From Apus apus (taxonomy: Eukaryota > Chordata > Aves > Apodiformes > Apodidae): DNA of 64,000 nt. A program made the translations under genes and the position numbers. The DNA lies in assembly GCF_020740795.1 (NCBI RefSeq), contig NC_067299.1:5812001-5876000 (forward strand), read 5' to 3'. The notes beneath the pieces are model-generated. The model made no database searches. It was not told where the DNA came from and saw nothing but the letters and a program-made list of their open reading frames with translations. Shown piece after piece: positions 42,141 through 54,600 of the stretch (position 1 is the first letter of the stretch; every line of letters begins with the position of its first letter).

Positions 42141-45100
42141 CTAAGGCAGAACATAGATTCCTTTAATCTCTTCCCAGGAAAGGAGAAGCTTCCTGTGCAT
42201 CAGAGGTTGTCCTTTCTATGGCAGGCTGCGTCACAAGCCGATACTACAGACCCCCAGTCACAGCCAGGGTGAGGTTACCAGGGCAGCCTACAGTGTTCCC
42301 AGGCTAAGGTGCCCCGTGAAGCTGGAGAACTGGCACTGCCTGGAGGGAAATGCTTACTGTGTGGGAGGAGACGGGATCTTGCAGAGAGGCACAGCCCTCC
42401 TATACACTGATGGGCTACAGCCAAGTTTGCCTTCCAGGTGCTCCAGTGGTTTGGAGCATCATCTGTTCAAAGCCTAGTACACCATGGACCCCAGACTGCT
42501 GGTCTCAGACTGGGAGGCTCAGGAAGTACATTAACAGCAGCACTGCTTTTATCCCCCCCATGCCAGAAGTTACACTTATTGCAGCTAGTTTTGCCTGGAA
42601 GGAGTGTTGTTTCCCATTCAGCCTATCATCATCCCCTCACCTCACCCCTGTCTTGCCACTGAAACCCAGACTTCAGCTGTTCCCATGGGACAAAGCCGGT
42701 CTGACAAGTCAGAAGCTGCAGTAAGGCCCCCCACAGAGCTGGCACAGCAAGGGCCTGGCAGGGACTGACCTCCTTTCTCCTTCCCACCTCTGAACCACAA
42801 CAGATCAGCTAGAAACCAGAAGGCTAGTGCTGCCCCAACCTTGCAGAAACCAGAAAGCTGTACACTGGAGCTAAGCACATAATACCCCTCACTCAATTCA
42901 GGTGCCTTGTACCAGTCTCTGAGCCAGCCTCACAAACGCTGCAATACAGAGCCTGGGGAAGGAGGCCTGGGCAGTCCTGCTGCTGGCCAGCAGCCCTCCA
43001 GGCATCAGGCCCCTGGCTCCCAGGCCACATGTGAGGCCTGGTCAGGAGGCACATGTTATCTGGGGGACTGGTCAAGAGAAGGTCTGCTCTGAGAAGAGCC
43101 ACAGCTGCTCACCTTGGCCCCAGCTCTTACCAGAGCGTATTAAAACTTTGTGAGAATAAGCTTCTTAATGGCATGGAGTGCCTCCAATTAAGCCTGCAGA
43201 GCACCATTAAGTTTCCTAAATCCTTCTACAGCGCTGTAAGTCTTGAGTGATACTACCCAGCATGTTTTGAAATAGTAAAACTATACATTTTTAGCTCTAC
43301 TGGGGAGTAAAGAAAATCTGCTGCAATGATTGCTTCCTGGAACAGTCCCAGAAAACTGAAGGAGTAGCTTTGTTAGAGCAATTAAAGGAGCTTGCTATCC
43401 AAAGAGAAAGAGAATCCAGTTACATAATTGCAGCCCTATGATTACAATACTTCAATTCTTCACTTTGCCTCCAGTTGAAGACTTCTATTGCAACATTAAT
43501 TTATACATTTTAGATAGAATGTTTAATAAGCAGCACTATTAACATACACTAATAGCATCAGGAGAAATGACAGGAACTGAGCTCACACACCAACAGAGAA
43601 CACGTGCCCCTGCACAGCTCTGGAAAATCCACTTCCAGGCAGCTTGTTCCCCTTCGTGTTGTGGTTGAAGGCAGTGAGTGTTGTCACCCTGTGGCCCAGA
43701 AACCTTGGCATGGCAAGGCATGGCTCAGAACAGCCCAACCAACTGCCTGTAGATTTGGATTCACTATCCAGGAATCTGGAAATCCCTTGGTAAAGTCTTC
43801 TGTGGGGGGTCCAGCCCACAGGAAAAGGGAAGAGGCAAAAAATTCACATGTGGATTACTCTTCCAGGAAAGCCTCTTCAGGGAAAAAGGGCAAGCAGGCT
43901 CTCAAACACATCAGGCCTTCACACACCCCCACGGCACCCCAAGTTCAGAGGGTATTCACCATTGCATAACCAGCCATGGAGTGACCTGCAAAATGCATCT
44001 GCCTTCCTCACTGTTTAGGCAAGGAGCATCTCAGTGCAGGCCCATGCTGCTGAGGGTCAACAGCACCACAGAAAAAAAAAAATCATCATCCCTCAATAGA
44101 GCTGCAAGGACTGGCCAGGCTGCCCTTCCCAGCACCGCACTGCTCTGGGGCACAGCATCCTTCACAGGCTAAAGGGAAGGGTCCCCTGCACCCACCGTGG
44201 AGCAGCTCCCAGTGCCCCCCATCCACCCACCTGAACACAACAAAGCAGAGACCCAGTCAGGGCTCATTCTCTCACGGGGTCAGAGGCACCATCCCTGCCA
44301 AAGCAGCCCAGCAGCACCACATACACACCCAAAACCACAAGATCACACCTGGCCCTGAGGGTCCTGCCACCCAAGACTGGCCCTCTTTAAGGAAAACCAC
44401 AAAGGCCCAGCACCCAGCCCAAGGCAGAATGGTCCTAGGAAAAGGTCTTAGTACAGCTCCAGCAGTCACTCCTTTCCCAGGGCAGGATAGGATCTTGAGG
44501 GAGAAAGGAAAGATCACAGTCCTAGCAGACACCCCAGGGCAGGATGAGGCCCCGGGAAGGGGTTTAGGCCAGCACCCAACCCTTCCGCCACTGGGGCGGC
44601 ATGAGGCCTTGAAGGAGCGTGAGGCCCTCGCCCAGCAACCAACCACTCCCCCAGCAGAACATGACGGGGCTTCGGGAGCACAGAGTGACACTCATGCTCA
44701 GCACCCGCTCCTTCCCTCACCAGGACAAAATGCAGCTTTACGACAGGGACAAGGCTCAAGCCCAGCACCCACCGCTGCCCCATCAGGACAGCACGGAGCC
44801 TGAGGATGCGGACAAGGCCGCAGCCCAGCACCCACCGCTTCCCCCTGCACGCCAGGGAAGGGGGTGCGGCACAGCCCCTTCCCCAGCAGGGCAGGAGGGA
44901 GCGAGGAGAGACGCTCCCAAGAGCTGGGCGCATGTGCGAGCCGGAGCCCTGCGCGACCTTCACGGGGGGACTCCCGGGGGCACCCGAGACCGCGGTGACC
45001 TTGCCCAGCAGTGCAGCGGCAGCAGGCCGGCGGGGCGGGGCGGGCTCCCTGTGCCGCCGGGAGCCACCCCCGGACCGCAGCCGCCCCGCCGGCCGACCAA

Positions 45101-45222
45101 GGCCGCCACCCTCTCCCCCCCACCCCGGGGCAGCCCCACCGCCACCTCAAACACCGAGCAACCGGTGCCCGGCGAGGGGCGGAGACCCCCGGCAGCCCGG
45201 CCTGGCAGAGGACGTCGCTCAC
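42141..45222 (-). other. DYNLL2: DYNLL2 intron 1
   Basis: The intron lies between the non-coding exon 1 and the start-codon exon. It contains an AT-rich, element-like stretch (about 43130-43560) with several TTAAT/ATTAA words, and a 63-66-bp minisatellite near its promoter end (about 44310-44870). No coding exon was seen. Confidence 0.6.
44310..44870. repeat. Degenerate 63-66-bp minisatellite
   Basis: About eight divergent units begin with AGCACCC or AGCA(G/A)... at 44409, 44461, 44524, 44571, 44634, 44700, 44764 and 44827. The commonest spacing is 63-66 bp, with shorter units of 47 and 52. Each unit carries a CAGGA(C/T)-type word and a GAGGCC/GAGCCTGAGG-type word. Because 63 is a multiple of three, the array keeps artefactual open frames on both strands. 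The left edge (about 44310) is very degenerate. Confidence 0.7.
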
Positions 45223-45850
45223 CTTCACAGTGACAGGGCCACCCCGGGAGAGCGAGGCACAGCACCGAGGAGGAAGGGGAAGGTGTGAGGAGGCCCGGAC
45301 CCGCTCGCCTCTGCCCGCTCCGCTCCTGCGCCGCGCCGCGCGCTCTGCGCCGACCCGCCGCGCCGCGCTCAAATACCGCCCCGCCCGCTGCGGCGCGCGG
45401 CCCCGCGCCCGCCCATTGGCTGCGCCGCCTGCCACGCCGCGCTCCTATTGGCTGAGCCTCGGAGCGGCCCGCCGCCCCGGCCCGTCCGCCCGCGCTGTTC
45501 TGCCTACATCCTGTTTCATCCCACAATGCCGCGGGGCGAGCGCGGGGCGGGCCGCGGGGCGGGGCGCCCGGGAGCCCGGGGACCCGTCACTGAGCTGCGG
45601 GCTCGGTCCGCTCGGGGGTCCCCGCCGGGCTGGGGACCTGCATCCTCCCCGGGGAGGCACTCACCCTCTGGGGGCACCCACTGCCTTGGGGAATCCTGCC
45701 CCCCTCGGCGGTAACTGCCCCGGGAAGGCCTGACCCGCTGCGGGGGCCTCGCCGCGGCGGTGTCCCAGCCCCGCACCGGCCTGGCGGGACAGGGACGTGT
45801 CTGTGGTGACAGACCCCGAGGCCAGGCCAGGCTGTTGGCACCATGAGGGC
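44850..45850 (-). promoter_or_regulatory. DYNLL2: DYNLL2 CpG-island promoter
   Basis: A CpG-dense block lies around the DYNLL2 5' end. Two inverted CCAAT boxes sit upstream on the minus strand (ATTGG on plus at 45415-45419 and 45447-45451, 32 bp apart), a classic NF-Y pair. A TATA-like GGTATTTGAG (about 45369-45378, minus) lies just downstream of them. A CCCACAATGC word at about 45520-45529 resembles part of a ZNF143/THAP11-type element. Transcription probably starts near 45340-45365. Confidence 0.7.
45223..45360 (-). other. DYNLL2: Predicted DYNLL2 non-coding exon 1
   Basis: A GAAG|GTGAGC donor at 45222/45223 lies about 150 nt downstream of the CCAAT/TATA-like promoter and pairs in the expected order with the acceptor at 42140. 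The exon's 5' edge is inferred from promoter motifs, not from transcripts. Confidence 0.5.
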
Positions 45851-48800
45851 CTGCTGCGCCTTCCCTGGGCTCTGCAGGTTCCTGGCGTCCTGCGAGGCTT
45901 CCCCACCTCCCCGGAGCTGCTTGCAGGCCGGGGGCTGCCACGTGCGAGGTGTTCTTGGAAGGACGGCTTAACCCGAGAGTCAAAATCCAGCTCTGCCCGT
46001 GGTGCTTGGCTGTAGTTTTGCATCTCAACGGCATCTTCCACCTGAGATCTTCAATGCTTGATGGTCATCGATCATCTGAGCCTTGCAGTACCCTCCCAAG
46101 CTGGCTGGCATTGCTGCAACTTCTGTATTTACAGCTGAGGAAGCTAAGGAAGGAGCAGGAGAGAGTGACCTGTGAAAGATCCCTGAGGCTGTTACTGGCC
46201 CCATTAGGAAGAGATCCAGGTCTCCTGGAGCTCCTTGTAACTTCCTTCTCCTCCCCTGTCCCCAGATCTCCAGGTTGGCAGGGCCTCTGCAGGCAGGTGC
46301 TGGGTTTCCCCCGCAGGACTCGGCATCTCTCCTTGTCCTGCAAAGCCAGACAGATTTCCCCCTCTTAAATACTTGTAACCCATCTAGTGCCCACACACCA
46401 CCCGTGAGCTCTCACGGGGTCCTGCACTGGAGCTGGCAGGGAAAGAGCTGCCAGGCCAGCAGGACCCTGGCACACAAGGAGTGGAACTGGCTCTTCAGCC
46501 GCTCGGCTTCCCCACACAGGTCTCCTCTCTCCATCAACATGTCCCTGGTACACACCTGAGCCCATCTGCCAGGCTGGCCACCAGCCAACCCCGTTTCAGT
46601 TGCTCCATTTCACTTCAGCAGAGGTGCCAAGAAACCGTTTGCAGAAGCCACCTGAAGAAAAGCCCAGCAAAACAAGAAGTCCCTGTTCCTGTTCCATCCC
46701 CATTCCCGCTGCCTGGAGTGAACAGCGGCCACAGGGAGACAGGGCTGTGCGGGCTCAGCTGGCTCTTAATGAGACCTGTTTTAATTGTCTGCACAGCCTG
46801 GAGAACCGGGGAGACCACTCCAGGTACTGAAATCTATCCAATTTGATGGCCGGAGGAAGACAAGCCTACAGCTGGTAACTGCACTCGGGGGACAGCTGGA
46901 GTTCCCTCCATGGCTGCACTCCTGCCTCACGAGCAGGCAACCCAGGAACGGGCTGATCCTTTTTGCTAATTAAGAGGACATTTCCCAGTGTGACCTTTGC
47001 AGCCTCTGAGATACTGATCAAAACTTCCAACAGCAAATAATTTATTTAGCATTCCCAAATGGGTCCAGACCTGAGCTTCAGACATAAGATGAGCAGAAGC
47101 CAGAGAGCAACAGGAAGGCAAAGCAGGACTGAAGTGCAGGGCACAGCACTAAGTTTGTAAGACTGCTGGTGGCATGGGACATGACCTGCCACCTTCAGAT
47201 GGATCATTTGAGGGCATCAGTGCCCCCCCCTCTGAGGCCAAATGTTCAAAGCATGGGTGCATCAGCCAGAGAATGGCTGCAGGTTGCCTGCTGCCTGCCC
47301 AGCACAGCACACATGGCAGCTGCTGACATCCCAGGGCTGCACCAAGAACTGCTCCAGCCAAGAAGCAAAGTGACAATTAATAAATATGTGGCCAGAGCAG
47401 AGGACTGGGCTGTAACCATCAAATTACAGCCTTGGGGCTCATTAACATCCAGATCCCTTTGCATTGCTCTGGGAAATAACTGATGGTCTCTGTGCCCCTG
47501 GAGTGGGATTTTTCTTGCTTTCTCCTGCAGGTTGGCTTTTTTCTTGCACCCTCTGCAGGAAGGGTGGGTGAGCAGTGCCCATCCTGCCGGGATGCAGGTG
47601 ATGCCCTGCACCCACCAACCTGTGCTGGGTCACCCCAGGCCACTCCCAGGTGGGATCTGCCTTCATCTTTTTTGGATGCCGGTGCTAATGCTGTAACAGG
47701 CTTAGCTACATCTCTTGATGAGCTTCCATCTCAGCAGCAGCAGGAGTAAATATTTTGATGGGAGTGTTTCCTCCGTGCAGCCGGAGGTGCTGAGCTCGGG
47801 GATGAAGAGGGGGGGAAAGGCCGTGTCCAAAAGGGCAGCTGCCAGAGTGGGACGTGCTTGGGGAGGGGAAGGAATCCCCTGGGGTGCCTAGGATGTGGGA
47901 GCCCACGGGGAGCCCTGGGAGTGAGATGGGGCAGACCCACATCTCGGGAGGCTCCCCGGGAGCTGCAGAGCCGGCCGTCCCCGCCAGGTTCCCGGGAGCG
48001 CCTGGCCAGGAGGGCAGCCGGCTCCGCTCGGGTTCGCTGCGCCGCTGGGTTATTTATAGCTCTGCCCAGTCTGTTGAGGGAACACATCTCTGGGTCTTTG
48101 ATGAGCATCCCGGCGCGGGGGCTGCGGGATGTACCGGGGCGGCACAGAACCAGCCCGGCTGCGCTGGGGGGAGCAGCTCCCTCCCTCCCTCCCCGGCGCT
48201 GGGCCATGGAGGAAACCCTCCGCTTCCCTCCTCTGAGGAGCTCTGGCGTCCTGCAAACACCAAAGCGAGTCTCGCAGCGCTGCCGAGGATCCGCAGGTCC
48301 GGGCGCCCGTCCTGTGATGGCTGCACCGGCCCTTCCTAATGAAGCAGCTTCGTTAGCAGGGAGGGATCTGAGCGGCTGTAAATCAGATCGTTCCTGCTGC
48401 CACGAGTTTCTGCCTAATCCTCGTGTGCGATAATGACACAAAGCCTGGTTTTACCATGCTGCTCATCCTGAGCTGGGACCGGGGCACGTGACAGGGACTG
48501 GGCAGGTTTTAGGGCTAGAAGCAACTGCCAAGTGATGCTCGTCCTGCTTGTCCTGCACAACAGCAGCTCCAGGCTTTCCCACAAGGACTCCCATGCTCCA
48601 GACCTCCCGGTATTTTCCCAGTGGAAGCTGGTGCAGAAGCAGTGCTCACCTCCCTCCTGCCCTGCCTGCCTGGGGGAACAGGTATAAACCAGAGGCCCTG
48701 AAGCCAAACGGTGACAGCCAGAGGTCCCCAGAGCTGGCTCCAGTCTGGGTGGTTGCTTTTGCAATCCCATGGTAACCCCATCTTTCCCTACAGCACTTGG

Positions 48801-51201
48801 CAGCAAGAGGCACTGGGATGGGTGCTCCTCTTGGCATGGGAAGGAGGAAAGTGCTTCAAATGCCACGGAGGGAGATGCGTTCCTGAATCGTGACAAAAAA
48901 GCCTTTATTTATCAATTCCTTCGAGTGCACTATATAAGGCACTTCACAGGGATTAAAAAGGGCCTGGCAGTGAGGAGCAGTTTGCCATCTAAGGCTGCGC
49001 TCCGCCTGTGGCTGTGGCTCTGTGGTTCCCCACAGGACATGTTTCCAATCCCATGTGATTTTAAGTCCAAAACAGCAGACTTTGTGCACATCTGCCCTAA
49101 GAAAGGCAGAGGTCTGGAAACTGCAAGCTGGGCTGGCAGCTGCAGCCCCACACCAGCTGCACCTCCACAGTGACATACCCCAGAGGAGATTGTCCTTCTT
49201 ATTTAACCTAAACCCACTTTGCTACAACTGAGCCTGTTACTTCTGCTCTGCCCTGCTGTGGACACAGCACACAGATGTGTTTTGTAGCACTAGTCTGTAG
49301 CAGAAGACTGCAGAAATGTCACCCTTGTCTCCCTTCCCTGCAGGAATTCCTTCCCTCTCTCCATCTCCACTGTGCCTCCTGCACCTCTGCTCCCCTTCTC
49401 ACTCTTCTCCAGGCTCCACAATCACTTGCTCTCTTCTGCCAGTAAATAATAAATAAAAACAAGCAGCAGCAAAGCATCTTCTTTCATTCATTCACCTCCT
49501 GGGTGCTAACACCCCAATACCAAAGCCTGGCACCTGCTGTGGGTTGAGAGGGAGCCAGATCTGACCCTTGCTGGTGGCTGCAGTTCCTGACCACCAACTT
49601 TCCAGCAGCAGGAGCTGGGTCCTTCCCCAGCTGCAGCCCCTGAGGCTGCCCAACCAGTGTTGGTTTTGTTTTTTTTTTTACCAGGACTCAATTGTTTTGG
49701 CAAGTTTGCAAACTGCATTAGGGAGGGTTTGCTATCAGTCCTGGGCTGCTTTGATCAATCTTGTTTGCCAAGCAGTTTTCAGAGCCCTGGTTAATGTGTG
49801 GTATTATCTGCCTGAATCCCTGCTGTGGAACCTGAATAAATCCCGTGGATAAAGAAAATGCCCTATAAAAGGAAATGCTCTATAAAACTCCAGCGGGGAG
49901 CTGCCACCACTGATGCTGAGGGTTTGATCACTGTAAGCAGCCAGTTAACACCAATATCAGACCCCAAGTCCCCCAGCTTATGGTTCACAACTCCAGGATG
50001 ATAAAGTCTTTTCACTACCTGCCACCCTTTTCCCTGCACAGATCCCATCTGTGCACATTTCTGTCTCCCATGGGACACTCTCCCATCCCTCTGCTCCTTC
50101 ATCAGCCAGACTGCCCAGGGTTGGGTCAAACACTTCCCACCAGCACCACGGGGGCTCTGAAACCCCTAGACATGCCTGCAGTTACACAGGGCCCTGTCCC
50201 CAAAGCCAGCTCAGCCCTTTGGTGGCCCCATCGCTCCTCCCCTCCCCAGGGTCTGTCCCAGAGCAGAGGCAGCTGCTGTGTGTGCCACTATGGCAGGGCA
50301 GCCTGGGCTTATCTCCAAGGGCTTAAAGGGCTTAAAAATGTGACCAGCTAGAGATGTTTTTTTTCCTAAAGATGGCTTTCCAGGAGGTAGTGCATCCCCT
50401 GCCATCCTGCAAGCGTGAGAGAAAAAACTAATACTAAACGACTTGTGAGCCTTATTAATATGTATTCAGGTCAGCTGCTCTCTGCAAGTTTTTGCAAGAG
50501 ACTTGTGGTGTGCAGTTCATGCAGGATCCATAAATAAAAATATCTCTCTGGAATCTCAGCAGGGTCAGATCAGCACAGGAACATAACAAGGACCTTTGTG
50601 TGTGGGGAAGGATGAGGGGTGATGGAGCCCACGGCTCCTGGCTCTTGGCAGCCCTGCTCCCAGCCCAGGATGCAGAGAGTCAGGAACTGTCTTTGATCTG
50701 ATCTCTCCTGCTGTGAAAGGTCAGGGCAAAATAAGCACCAAGAGGAGAAGTCATGTCAAACCACACACTGTGTGTCTGTGCCGGGTGGCTCTGCTCCCAC
50801 AGCCAGCTTTGAGGGGCTCCCAGTCTGCCCAGGAGGCAGAGGGGTTTCAGCACCCAGACTCAGTGGGTGTCGGGACGAGTGTTAATTTGATTTCTTTCCT
50901 ACAATTTTTCCATTTTTTCTTTTCTGTCCTCCCTTCCCTTTGGACTGGGTGCTCCAGCACAAGCCCTAAACCCAACATAATTTATGTGCAAGAGACCCTG
51001 CCTGCACATCAGAGGCTTCCTAAATTTTTAAGGCTGGAAGGGCTACTTTGAGCATCTGCTGCATCCTCCTGAGAGCCATGGGGGTGCCAAGGTTGCTTTG
51101 GGCTGGAGTTTTCCTCCTGCGTTGCTGCACGTCCACAGCAGCCACAGCTCCGCTCTGCCATGGGCTGCAGTCTCCAGGGGTGTCCCCACTCCAGGAACAC
51201 A

Positions 51202-51650
51202 CTGGGTCGTTCCCCAGTGAACAAACTGGGAAATCACTTGGTGTTCATGCATGAAAAAATTGACCGGTCCTTGCACTCATTAATTGGGTGTTCGTATGCA
51301 AAATAACTGGGCCCTCATGCATGAACTGCTTGGGTGCTCATGCATGCACTAATTGGGTGCTGATGCATACACTAATTAGGCATGCATGCCTGGACTCATC
51401 CTGCACTCCTGCGTGGACTAATTGTGAATCTGTGCCCAGGTCCACTGCGCTCATGCAGGATCCTTTCAGCTGCTCATGCATGCACTGGTCAGGCACTCAT
51501 GCACATCCCAGGCACTGATGCATGAGCTAGTTGGTTGCTGATGCATCCACTAATTGGGTGCTGATGCATGAGCTCGTTGGGTGCTCAAATGTAAATTAAC
51601 TGAGGACTTGTTCATTCACTGATGGGACACTGATGTGCTCATGCATGACA
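51202..51650. repeat. 23-bp minisatellite rich in ATGCATG and TAATT
   Basis: A tandem array of about 18 diverged units has a 23-bp period. Clean unit starts are at 51238, 51261, 51284, 51307, 51330, 51353, 51376 and 51399 in one phase, then 51531, 51554, 51577 and 51600 in a second. Units resemble TTGGGTGCTCATGCATGCAC followed by TAA. Most keep an ATGCAT core and many keep TAATT at the unit junction. The middle (51422-51530) has indels that break the phase. Confidence 0.88.
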
Positions 51651-54600
51651 CGCTGAGTGCTCAGGGGGGACAAGCAGAGCCCAGAGGAGCAGTCATCCCT
51701 GCACAGGGGCAGGGAAACCTGCTGGAGCCAAGCACTGGGTGCTGCGGCACCAAAAATACTAACTGGCTCCCCTGGCACACTTGAACTGAGCATTTTGTCT
51801 CCCCAGCAGCCTTGCTGCCACACACGAGCTGATCTCACACCTTCCCCCGAGCTCCCCAGGGCGTAGGAAGGAGCTGCTGCCATACAGACAAACTCTGCTC
51901 TGGCACAGCATAAATACAAGAAGCTCCCAAAGCAGGAGACAAGGTCTCCACTGTGTAGAGTGATTTAGGTCAGTCTCACTTCTGCAATTGTTTATTTAAG
52001 CTTCAGCAGTTCCTGGCCTGGGTGAGGAAAAAATGAGGAAAAAAAAAAATAGAATCCCCCATATTTACTTGAAATTTCTGTAATATTTATGTTGTGGAAG
52101 CAACAGCATCATCTGCCAGTGCCGTTCTAATCCAAGCCTGCAGACATTTCCACTACACACTCACATTTCTTGGGGTTGTTCTTCAAGGTGCAGCAACTTG
52201 CTAAGCAGAGAATCTCAGCCTGCAAAAGCTTTTGAGTGGTTGCTTCTCCCTGGAAAGCATGTCCTGTCCCAGAATGGATCTCGCCTTTGTGTGACTGAAA
52301 AAAGACACCATTGTGAGTGGCCTGAGAAGCAAAGCAGACAGAGACAACCCATTGGGTGTGCAACCCACAGCTGGCATGGGCAGAGCATCCCCTTCCAGCA
52401 CCAGCACCACCCTGGCAAAGTGGGACCAGAAACAAGGGGCTCCCAGGACTGGTGCTGGAGGTGATGCCTGGCTCAATAGCTATGGATATACATGAATATA
52501 CACACCAGGCAGGTGCTCAGGGGCTCACCATGACATTGGTGCCTGGGCCAGCAGCCCAAAGGGCTGGCATCAATGAAAGCACTGGCCAAACCCCCTTTCC
52601 CTGCCCTCCTCACCAGCCCGGTCAGCTGTCTATTAATATTCCCACTGGACAGTATAGAAGGAGCTGCAATGGTTGATCCAATCAATAAATATACATTTTA
52701 TACATCCCTTAAGTCTGTAATATCTGTATGTAAGAGGCCACAAGGGATTTTGTTTTAATTAGAAGAATGCTTAAGGCTGTTCTGCCTACTGCTTAATCTC
52801 CCATGGAAATCCAGTGGGGAGAGGTTGTCCTGCTGCCGAGCTCTGCTCCCAGCCCAGCTCCTCACCAGTGACCCAAAGGCTCAGTGACAGCACAGGGGCA
52901 GAAGCAGGGGGACAGAGGAGTACAGCCTGTATCCACCTCCCTCAGGGAATCCCTGGAACTGGGCAGGAGAAGAGATGCTAAACCAGAGTGGCTCTGACCC
53001 CATCACCCTTTGAACTCACCACGAGCCTGATGGTGGGGAAGTGGCAGAGCCTCCTCTAGGCATGAGGGGTTTATTGATGAACAGTCAGCTGAAACCCTGC
53101 TCACATCTCTAGCCTAAGTGCAAGGTGGCTCTTCTGTTGGGATGCAGGGAATATTCCTGGTTTCCTGCTGATATGGGGAGGTGTCAGGAATGCATCTCCT
53201 GGCAAGGAAAAAGAAGAGGATTCTAGTGAACAAAATACACATTGCTGAAATTTGCAAAGGTGGTGGGATTCCAACGGAATGTAACAGCTGCTCAGGTCCC
53301 ACAGCAAGGAAATATCCATGGGATAAGAGCAAACCTTGGCATGCATCCTCAGGAACAGCCCTGGGTGGTTCTGCCTCCCTGCCAAGCTCCACGTGAGCCC
53401 ACGTGTTGGTGCCATTGAACACGCTGGTCTTTGCCATGGAGCACCAGGAGCCAGCAGGATTCCCTGAGTTCCCATGTCAGTGCCAGAGCTGCACCCCAGC
53501 CCCTGCCCTCCTTGCAAACCACCAATACAGGGGGCTGGGAGGTACATTTCCAGCCCAGTCCCAGCTCCAGTTCAGCCCCAGTCCATCCCAGGGCTCAGCT
53601 CCTGTTTAACTTCAAACCGGCAAGAGATCTGTCAGGGAGCAAAGCTGCCCTCTGCCCAGGAGGATGAGGAGGAATAAAAAGGAGAATAATTAAAAAAAAA
53701 AAAAAGGCCTAGAGGGAAAAAAATACTCACTGACGTCTTTGATGCTCTCAAGCACACAAAAGTACGTGGGGGCACTGCTTTGTTTGCCCCCAGGACCAGC
53801 AGTGCACAGCTCTTGTCCTTTCTCCTCTGCTCTTAACAGCTAAAAAGCCTCGGAGGGGCTTGGGCAGAGGCAGCTGAGAAACCTGGCTGGCCCCAAAGAC
53901 ACGTGTGTGTGCACAGCCTGGTGATGTGTCACTGCTGCTTCCAACAGGGAGCAGATCCCAGCACAGCCCCACATGGAGCGAGGGGAGGTGGTGCTGGGAG
54001 AGCCTGGCTGGTGCCTCCGCAGGGTCAGGGCTGGTCCCCATGGAGCAAACGTTTTTACCAATGCTGTGGCTGGGCACCCTCACCAGCCCAGCTCTCCCAC
54101 ACCTCCTCATCCCATTAAACTTCCTGCTCCTTTCATCCTCCCTTTCTCCTGTCTGGTATTGCAGAGTATGAAAATGTTAATATGCATCCTGGGAAACTAT
54201 AAAAATAAAACCCCCCATCCTGGGTGCTGCCTCTAAATTACAGTGTTCTCCTCTTCCCATTTACTGTCCTCAAGCCACTGCACCCAAAAGGTGTATTAGG
54301 AAAAAGGAAAAATTAAAAAAAAATTAGGTTTCTTCTCTGTATTTCACATTTTAGTTGGGCTGTTGTGGTACCAGTCAGTCTGATCCATGCAAGAAATGAA
54401 AATTGCCACATTTTTGCTTTGCCCCCCACAGCCACTGCCAGTAGAAGGTAGCCAGGGCCTTCCCACTCCTCATTTCTGACCACTTATTTTAACTTGCTAA
54501 TGCCAAAGGAGTTGGTTTTGCAATTTTTATCTTCCTGAAGCATGACTGGGACATGAACTGTGAGGCTTCCTAAATGGGGAATGTCAGGATTTCCAGTGGG

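Noticed and set aside
44698-45435. 245-aa minus-strand open frame (and overlapping plus-strand frames at 44429-45233) beside DYNLL2
   Set aside because: It is low-complexity Ala/Gly/Arg-rich sequence. It arises from CpG-island composition and from a minisatellite whose unit length is a multiple of three. It has no family signature and overlaps the DYNLL2 promoter and exon 1.
48770-48895. Possible exon-like plus-strand open frames around 48711-49173
   Set aside because: There are no paired splice sites with conserved coding content and no recognisable protein similarity.
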